From contig NZ_CAADHO010000002.1 in the NCBI RefSeq assembly GCF_900699765.1, positions 310,001-374,000 of the forward strand: DNA of 64,000 bases. The letters are read 5' to 3'. Position 1 is the first letter of the stretch. Every line of letters starts with the position of its first letter. Below are positions 59,116 through 64,000 of the stretch, in pieces. The DNA is from Desulfoluna butyratoxydans (GTDB lineage: Bacteria; Desulfobacterota; Desulfobacteria; Desulfobacterales; Desulfolunaceae). The notes under the pieces were generated by a model. It was not told the DNA's origin, searched no databases, and was given only the letters and a program-made list of their open reading frames with translations. The translations under genes and the position numbers were made by a program.

Positions 59116-59146
59116 CCATGGGGATAAGAAACCGGCGGCTGGCCGA

Positions 59147-59539
59147 TCAGGCAAGGGAGATGGAAAGGGGCACCACATGAAGGGCCCGGGAAACCTCGCG
59201 GGTCCGGCCGATGCGCCACTCCCCGCAGGTTGCTGACTCGCCCAGGGCAGCGTCGATCTTGGCCACCAGCCCCTTGAGGTTGATCAGGGGGTGCCGCGTA
59301 AAGACCTCGGGCAGGCCGTAGGTGAGGCTGCAGACAAGGCATTTGCCCGGCCTCTGGGTCAGGTGCAGCTCGAACTCAAGGCTCTTGTCCCCTTCGCCGG
59401 CATAAACCAGGGAGATATCGTAAGCCCCGTCTTCGGCATCGCCGTAGAGTGCTTCAAAAAACTGGTCGGAAAGATCAGCCGGAAATACCTCAGCGAGAAA
59501 ATCGGCAGTAAACAGGGACCGAAATGTATCCGTGCTCAT
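59147..59539 (-). CDS. Conserved hypothetical protein
   Basis: 130 residues from ATG 59539, with AAGGAG nine bases upstream (frame open to 59560). Sequence features are RSLFTADFLAEVFPADLSDQFFEALYGDAEDGAYDISL, LEFELHLTQRPGKCLVCSLTYGLPEVFTRHPLINLKGLV. There are two cysteines in KCLVC, no signal peptide and no membrane segment. I know of similar small proteins in sulfate reducers but no function. Divergent to acnB, convergent with the YkgJ-like gene. Confidence 0.6.
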   Translation of the reverse strand: MSTDTFRSLFTADFLAEVFPADLSDQFFEALYGDAEDGAYDISLVYAGEGDKSLEFELHLTQRPGKCLVCSLTYGLPEVFTRHPLINLKGLVAKIDAALGESATCGEWRIGRTREVSRALHVVPLSISLA

Positions 59540-59743
59540 GGGTGGGTGCTCCTTGGTCATGTTTGATTATGAGTTACAGGTGATCCCGGTGAGTTACCAT
59601 CGGAATCCCACATGATTTTTGAAGGAAAGAAACCATATACCACGGAAAAGCCGCCGGTCAAACAAAAAGCGCCCCGAAACCCGGTATCAAAAGCCCGAGG
59701 ATGTTGACCAACGACGTGTGACAAACCAATCAGGAGTGTGACG

Positions 59744-62260
59744 ATGCTTACCGCATACAGACAAAGCGAGGCCCAACGGCAAGAGATGGGAATTCCCCCG
59801 AAACCCCTCACCGACGCCCAGGTGACAGCCCTGTGCGAGCTCCTTGCGGATCCCCCCGCAGGCCAGGAACAAGAGCTCCTGGACCTTCTCACCCACCGGG
59901 TCCCCCCCGGCGTGGACCCGGCCGCAAAGGTGAAGGCGGAATTTCTCGCAGCCATTGCCAAAGGCGAGGCCACCTGCCCCCTCATTGCCCCCAAAGAGGC
60001 CGTGGCCCTTCTGGGCACCATGGGGGGCGGCTACAACACCGGCGCCCTCTTTGACCTTCTGGCCCACCCCGAGCTGGGCACCCCGGCCGCCGACGCCCTG
60101 GCCCGCCTTGTCATCGTCCCGGACGTCTTCGACAAGGTGGTGGAAGCCGCCAAAAACCTGCCCGCAGCGGAGAAGGTCCTCTCGGCCTGGGCCGACGGCC
60201 TCTGGTTCACCGAGAAAAAGGCCTTGCCAGACGCCCTCACCGTGACGGTCTTTAAAGTGGACGGCGAGTGCAACACCGACGACTTCTCCCCGGCCGGAGA
60301 GGCCTGGAGCCGCCCGGACATCCCCCTGCACGCCCTGTCCATGCTCACCAGCCGCGACGAAAACGCCCTTGCCACCATCGAAGAGCTCAAGGCCAAGGGC
60401 CACCCCGTGGCCTTTGTGGGCGACGTGGTGGGCACCGGCTCCTCCCGCAAGTCCGCCACCAACTCCCTGCTCTGGCACATCGGCGACGAGATCCCCTTTG
60501 TCCCCAACAAGCGCGCAGGGGGCGTGGTTTTGGGCGGCAAGATCGCTCCCATCTTCTTCAACACCCTGGAAGACGCAGGGGCCCTGCCCGTGGAGTGTGA
60601 CGTCACCGCCCTTTCCACCGGCCAGGTGGTCACCATCCGCCCCTACGAAGGCACCGTCACCGATGAGGCCGGTACCGTGCTCTCCCGCTTTGCCCTCAAA
60701 ACCGAGGTGCTCTTTGACGAGGTGCAGGCCGGGGGCCGCATTCCCCTCATCATCGGCCGCAACCTGACCGCCATGGCCAGGAAAGCCAAAGGGCTTGAGG
60801 AGAGCGACCTCTTCCGCGCCACGCCGGTGGCCGCCGACACAGGCAAGGGCTTTACTTTGGCCCAGAAGATCGTGGGTCGCGCCTGCGGCATGGACGGGGT
60901 CCGCCCCGGCACCTACTGCGAGCCCAAGATGACCACCGTGGGCTCCCAGGACACCACCGGCCCCATGACCCGGGACGAACTCACCGAGCTGGCCTGCCTC
61001 TCCTTTGCCTCGGACCTGGTGATGCAGTCCTTCTGCCACACCGCCGCCTACCCCCGGCCCGTGGACATCGCCATGCACGACACCCTCCCCGGCTTCATGA
61101 CCAGCCGCGGGGGCGTGGCCTTAAAGCCCGGCGACGGGGTGATCCACTCCTTTTTAAACCGCATGATCCTGCCCGACACCGTGGGCACCGGCGGCGACTC
61201 CCACACCCGCTTTCCCATGGGGATCAGCTTTCCGGCGGGCTCCGGCCTGGTGGCCTTTGCCGCCGCCATGGGCCGCATGCCCCTGGACATGCCCGAGTCT
61301 GTGCTGGTGCGCTTTACCGGCACCCCCAAGCCCGGCATCACCCTGCGGGACATCGTCAACGCCATCCCCCTTGCCGCCATTGAAAAGGGCCTGCTCACCG
61401 TGGCCAAAGAGGGCAAGAAGAACATCTTCTCCGGCCGCATCTTAGAGATCGAAGGCCTTTCCCACCTCTCCGTGGACGAGGCCTTCGAGCTCACCGACGC
61501 CTCGGCCGAGCGCTCGGCAGCAGCCGCCACCATCCGCCTCTCAGAGGCCCAGGTGAGCCGCTACCTGAAATCCAACGTGGCCCTCTTAAAGTCCATGGTG
61601 GCACAGGGCTACGAAGCCAAAGAGACCTTAACGGCCCGCATCAAGGCCATGGAGGCCTGGCTCAACGCCCCGTCTCTCCTCACCGCCGACACCGATGCCG
61701 AGTACGCCGAAGTCATCGAGATCGACCTTGCCACCCTCACCGAGCCCATCCTGGCCTGCCCCAACGACCCCGACGACGTCAAACGCCTCTCCGAGGTCAC
61801 CGGCACCCCCATCGACGAGGTCTTCATCGGCTCCTGCATGACCCACATCGGCCACTTCAGGGCCGCCGCCGCCCTCCTCGAAGGAGACGGCGAAGTGCCC
61901 GTGCGCCTCTGGATGACCCCGCCCACGGTCATGGACAAAGACCAGCTCCGACGCGAAGGCCTCTACAACCCCCTGTGCCGCGCCGGCGCCCGCATGGAGA
62001 TCCCCGGCTGCTCCCTGTGCATGGGCAACCAGGCCCGCGTGGCCCCGAACACCACGGTGCTCTCCACCTCCACGCGCAACTTCCCCAACCGCATCGGCGA
62101 CGGCGCCAACGTCTTTTTAGGCTCCGCCGAACTGGCCGCCGTCACCGCCCGTTTGGGCAAACTCCCCGACCCCGCCACCTACTTCACCGAGATGGAGGCC
62201 CTTGCAGGACGGGAAAACGAGATCTACCGCTTCATCGATCTCTCGGAGGACAAAGAATAA
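59744..62260 (+). CDS. acnB: Aconitate hydratase B (2-methylisocitrate dehydratase)
   Basis: Interconverts citrate and isocitrate. 838 residues from ATG 59744, seven bases after CAGGAG (a GTG at 59738 is less likely). The AcnB layout is an N-terminal HEAT-like domain (about 1-160), then the swivel domain (KVDGECNTDDFSPAGEAWSRPDIPLHAL, VGDVVGTGSSRKSATNSLLWHIG). The catalytic part follows, with TVGSQDTTGPMTRDEL, GGDSHTRFPMGISFPAGSGLVAFAAAMG, and cluster cysteines in FIGSCMTHIGHFRAAA and GCSLCMGNQARV. It serves the TCA or oxidative carbon cycle. Confidence 0.97.
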   Translation: MLTAYRQSEAQRQEMGIPPKPLTDAQVTALCELLADPPAGQEQELLDLLTHRVPPGVDPAAKVKAEFLAAIAKGEATCPLIAPKEAVALLGTMGGGYNTGALFDLLAHPELGTPAADALARLVIVPDVFDKVVEAAKNLPAAEKVLSAWADGLWFTEKKALPDALTVTVFKVDGECNTDDFSPAGEAWSRPDIPLHALSMLTSRDENALATIEELKAKGHPVAFVGDVVGTGSSRKSATNSLLWHIGDEIPFVPNKRAGGVVLGGKIAPIFFNTLEDAGALPVECDVTALSTGQVVTIRPYEGTVTDEAGTVLSRFALKTEVLFDEVQAGGRIPLIIGRNLTAMARKAKGLEESDLFRATPVAADTGKGFTLAQKIVGRACGMDGVRPGTYCEPKMTTVGSQDTTGPMTRDELTELACLSFASDLVMQSFCHTAAYPRPVDIAMHDTLPGFMTSRGGVALKPGDGVIHSFLNRMILPDTVGTGGDSHTRFPMGISFPAGSGLVAFAAAMGRMPLDMPESVLVRFTGTPKPGITLRDIVNAIPLAAIEKGLLTVAKEGKKNIFSGRILEIEGLSHLSVDEAFELTDASAERSAAAATIRLSEAQVSRYLKSNVALLKSMVAQGYEAKETLTARIKAMEAWLNAPSLLTADTDAEYAEVIEIDLATLTEPILACPNDPDDVKRLSEVTGTPIDEVFIGSCMTHIGHFRAAAALLEGDGEVPVRLWMTPPTVMDKDQLRREGLYNPLCRAGARMEIPGCSLCMGNQARVAPNTTVLSTSTRNFPNRIGDGANVFLGSAELAAVTARLGKLPDPATYFTEMEALAGRENEIYRFIDLSEDKE

Positions 62261-62274
62261 AAAAGCCAGGGGAT

Positions 62275-62352
62275 ACATCCCCTGGACCCCAGGGTCGCAC
62301 ATGCTCCGGGGCTCGTCCCTCGCCCCGTCACATCTGCTGACGGGCTGCGCCC
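62275..62352 (-). repeat. Repeat module with conserved-loop hairpin downstream of acnB
   Basis: GGGGATACATCCCC-type palindrome, then CGGGGC (62307) / loop read on the minus strand as GAGGGACGA / GCCCCG, then GACGGGCTGCGCCCGT. The same string of parts occurs inverted at 38262-38335. No GCCGCCGGAGGC arm is present. Confidence 0.65.
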
Positions 62353-62364
62353 GTAAGAACCAAA

Positions 62365-62399
62365 AAAACCCTTTTCCGTGTGACGGAAAAGGGTTTTTT
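62365..62399 (+). terminator. Terminator downstream of acnB
   Basis: AAAACCCTTTTCCGT pairs perfectly with ACGGAAAAGGGTTTT around GTG, ending in a run of six T. It lies 105 bases after the acnB stop with the repeat module in between. The stretch 62400-62590 shows nothing else. Confidence 0.85.
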
Positions 62400-62592
62400 G
62401 ATCCAACATATCGCTGCCCTTCGGGGTGCGAAGCGTAGGGTGCGGCCCCCGCACCGACAGACGCAACGCACGCCTTTACCGCTGGGGTTTACCGTGCTTC
62501 ATGGACATAAAAAATGGAAAGGGGAACCAGAATTAATAAAAGGGGAAAAACGACCCATGCTTAGAGAGCCAAACACCGGCCAAAAAAACAAA

Positions 62593-62624
62593 AAAGCCCC
62601 AACAAGTCACCTTGTTGGGGCTTT
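62593..62624 (-). terminator. Terminator of the tRNA-Ser pair
   Basis: AAAGCCCCAACAAG pairs perfectly with CTTGTTGGGGCTTT around a four-base loop. On the minus strand it is followed by TTTTTTGTTTTTTT. It lies 12 bases after the 3' end of tRNA-Ser(GCU). Confidence 0.85.
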
Positions 62625-62635
62625 ATAAGCTGTTG

Positions 62636-62725
62636 TGGCGGAGAAAGAGAGATTCGAACTCTCGATGGGCGTTAACCCATACGCCCTTAGCAGGGGCGCG
62701 CCTTCAGCCACTCGGCCATTTCTCC
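62636..62725 (-). tRNA. tRNA-Ser (anticodon GCU)
   Basis: Minus-strand cloverleaf with acceptor GGAGAAA/TTTCTCC, D arm GGCCGAGTGGCTGAAGGC, anticodon loop CTGCTAA (GCU, reads AGC/AGU), a long variable arm typical of serine tRNAs, T arm GAGAGTTCGAATCTCTC and encoded GCCA 3' end. Confidence 0.95.
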
Positions 62726-62733
62726 GCATCATT

Positions 62734-62821
62734 TGGCGGAGGAGGTAGGATTCGAACCCACGGAGCTTTGACACTCAACGGTTTTCAAGACCGCCGCCTT
62801 CGACCACTCGGCCACTCCTCC
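62734..62821 (-). tRNA. tRNA-Ser (anticodon UGA)
   Basis: Minus-strand cloverleaf with acceptor GGAGGAG/CTCCTCC, D arm GGCCGAGTGGTCGAAGGC, anticodon loop CTTGAAA (UGA, reads UCN), long variable arm, T arm TGGGTTCGAATCC and encoded GCCA end. It lies eight bases upstream of tRNA-Ser(GCU), so the two form one transcript. Confidence 0.95.
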
Positions 62822-62839
62822 ACTCAAATTCACTCGGAC

Positions 62840-62868
62840 TAATTACCATTAGATCCGGCAGAGGTCAA
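62840..62868 (-). promoter_or_regulatory. Possible promoter of the tRNA-Ser pair
   Basis: On the minus strand TTGACC is followed after 17 bases by TAATTA, a poor -10. The position, 19 bases before the first tRNA, is right. Confidence 0.35.
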
Positions 62869-62945
62869 CAGCTTTGTTGGACTATTTCCCCCAAAGGGAA
62901 AACAGCCCGGAACCGGCCCCCAAAACCCCTGATCCCTTCTGTGTG

Positions 62946-62973
62946 TTGACATCGAAAGATTTTCGCTTATTAT
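62946..62973 (+). promoter_or_regulatory. Sigma-70 promoter upstream of the acidic unknown protein
   Basis: Perfect TTGACA at 62946-62951, a 16-base spacer, then TATTAT at 62968-62973. It gives a leader of about 210 bases before the next start codon. The leader has several GC hairpins (see findings). Confidence 0.6.
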
Positions 62974-63193
62974 TATGAACTGATGACCCCCCGAGGGGCC
63001 CGCCAGGGGCCTTAGGCGGGTTTTGCCTATCGCCGCGGCTAAAATGTCGGGGAAAGCCCCCGCAGATGGTAAGCCCGGCGTTTTTTCTGGGGCCTGCCCA
63101 TACCCAAAGCAAGGGCCCCACCTTATATGATAAAGAGTCTGTACCTTCTGTCCCGACGGCACGCCGGGCGGAACAACCATTCGGAGATAAATC

Positions 63194-63604
63194 ATGGATC
63201 AAAAGTACGTCGTTGACAAGGACCTTGAAGCAGGCACCCTGACCCTAAAGGAGATGGCCGAGACCGATGTGGGCAAATTCAGCGTCCTCCACCAGGAGAG
63301 CTTTCCCCTGGAGGTCGTGGAGGCTGCCCTGCCCGGGGGTGCCGACGCCCTCATTGCCATGTTCCGCAACCACGACTTCTTCCCCCCCGCCTTCTCCGCC
63401 AACACCCTGGCCGAGGGGATCCTCTCCATGTTCGGGGCAGACGAGAAGACCACCGTCAAGATCGCCTTCTGCGACAACGACGCCCTGGAAAGCGCCCAGG
63501 AAGAGCCCCAGGAGGCCCTGGTCACCGACGAAAAAGAGCTGGTGGAGATCGACAAGCTCTTAGACGACACCGACGAAACCCACCCCCCCGAAGTGGAGCC
63601 GTGA
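63194..63604 (+). CDS. Acidic protein of unknown function
   Basis: 136 residues. Not recognised. The first half is a folded-looking segment (LKEMAETDVGKFSVLHQESFPLEVVEAALPGGADALIAMFRNHDFFPPAFSANTLAEGILSMF). The second half is very acidic (Glu/Asp-rich, ending DDTDETHPPEVEP) and probably disordered. No signal peptide or membrane segment. GGAGAT lies nine bases before the ATG, and codon use looks like the neighbours, so I take it as real. A terminator follows directly. Confidence 0.65.
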   Translation: MDQKYVVDKDLEAGTLTLKEMAETDVGKFSVLHQESFPLEVVEAALPGGADALIAMFRNHDFFPPAFSANTLAEGILSMFGADEKTTVKIAFCDNDALESAQEEPQEALVTDEKELVEIDKLLDDTDETHPPEVEP

Positions 63605-63619
63605 TCCGTTTTTAAAGAG

Positions 63620-63653
63620 AAAAAGGGCCGGGGCTTCCGCGGCCCTTTTTTTT
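63620..63653 (+). terminator. Terminator after the acidic protein gene
   Basis: AAAAAGGGCC pairs with GGCCCTTTTT around a ten-base loop, with eight T at the end. It lies 16 bases after the stop. Confidence 0.85.
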
Positions 63654-63681
63654 ATGGGCACGCCCCAAAGGGCCCCGCGCC

Positions 63682-63710
63682 TTGACTTGCGGGGGAAAAC
63701 TATTTATTAC
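63682..63710 (+). promoter_or_regulatory. Promoter candidate near the right edge
   Basis: TTGACT, a 17-base spacer, TATTAC, in an AT-rich patch (63698-63730) that contrasts with its surroundings. It would drive whatever lies across the window edge. Confidence 0.35.
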
Positions 63711-64000
63711 ATAATGTTCTTTTAAAATGGGGCTTTTGGCATGGCGTTTACGCCCGGCCGCACCCAGGCGCAAGGCCCCCTGAAAGCCGGGTGGTCCCTT
63801 GGCGTGCCGAGGCGGCACCCGTATCGACATGAAAAAGGCTGCCCAGGGCAGCCCGCCCGCGCAGGACGACCCACCATGGCGACCTCAATTTCCAGACAAG
63901 GTGCGGCCACACGGTGTTTTGGCAAGCACGCCTCGGTTGTGCTGGGGTTTCCCCGGACCCTTTGGCTGTGCCAGGCCGTCATGAACCCTAACGTAAAGCA
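63711..64000. other. Right-edge region, unassigned
   Basis: A plus-strand frame from ATG 63740 stays open to the edge (87 codons), but it is rich in Arg, Pro and Gly with no recognisable motif, and I do not call it a gene. A GGCTGCCCAGGGCAGCC palindrome lies near 63837. It may be a leader or an RNA continuing past the window. Confidence 0.25.

Noticed and set aside
62636..62821. tRNA-Ser pair as an integration site for a genomic island
   Set aside because: No integrase, no direct repeat of a tRNA 3' end and no change of gene style was seen nearby.
62979..63000. CTGATGA string resembling a hammerhead ribozyme core
   Set aside because: The required GAAA after stem II and the cleavage-site stem are absent.
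63740..64000. Open frame at the right edge as a gene start
   Set aside because: Arg/Pro-rich translation without motifs or a ribosome site; it could equally be an untranslated or RNA region.

Overview
The window is GC-rich bacterial chromosome (roughly 60% G+C by eye) with dense operons on both strands. The gene set points to a sulfate-reducing Desulfobacterota (former Deltaproteobacteria), most likely Desulfobacterales. It includes a siroheme-decarboxylase subunit of the alternative haem route, a stand-alone precorrin-2 dehydrogenase beside hemA and a haem-handling membrane protein, type III glutamine synthetase, Mla-type lipid transport, DksA, Tat, AcnB and a CooT-like protein. The species is an inference. 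No rRNA, phage, integrase, transposase or CRISPR array was seen. The window reads as core chromosome peppered with small palindromic repeats.

Layout. 1-2451: folate branch (PabB-PabC fusion cut by the left edge, PabA). 2827-4326: two-FHA-domain protein and PP2C phosphatase. 4503-7745: AhbB-like protein with mtnA, divergent to mtnP-apt (methylthioadenosine and adenine salvage). 7715-8512: IclR regulator. 8972-11358: Tat subunits, shikimate kinase and MobB. 11412-13866: mlaE, mlaF-like and mlaD, with an ATPase subunit that has lost its catalytic motifs. 13961-16537: SpoIID-like and exported proteins. 16608-25817: metK, then dksA-PHP-rnc-radical SAM, then an MBL protein, precorrin-2 dehydrogenase, CcsA/HemX-like protein, hemA and fabD. 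26161-29484: a small-RNA candidate, trmL, an outer-membrane barrel coupled to an orphan ABC ATPase, and a broken chemotaxis receptor. 29862-35460: glnD-glnB-glnN, with a clear sigma-54 promoter before glnN. 35818-47721: a diguanylate cyclase, MBL enzymes, an FAD oxidoreductase, rsgA, HD-GYP, an acyl-CoA ligase, an amidohydrolase and YjbQ, separated by the densest repeat clusters. 47870-59539: LTA-synthase-like sulfatase, PhaC-like protein, CooT, DUF3842-like protein, ExeA-like ATPase, cyclase, a large hybrid kinase and a cysteine-cluster protein. 59744-63604: acnB, two tRNA-Ser genes and an acidic unknown protein behind a structured leader.

How the genes fit together. GlnD and PII form a nitrogen-sensing pair placed before a sigma-54-controlled glutamine synthetase. 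HemA, precorrin-2 dehydrogenase and AhbB cover early and late steps of siroheme-based haem synthesis. MtnP, MtnA and Apt recycle methylthioadenosine made by SAM-consuming enzymes, while MetK makes the SAM. A GGDEF protein and an HD-GYP protein suggest c-di-GMP signalling.

The strongest unexplained signals are three. First, a dispersed palindromic repeat family has hairpins of unrelated stem sequence that keep one nine-base loop (GAGRNNCGA) in eight places. Second, a Mla ATPase subunit has its Walker A, Walker B and switch residues replaced. Third, a promoter-terminator pair near 26126-26235 looks like an unannotated small RNA. I found no clear new multi-gene defence or metabolic system.
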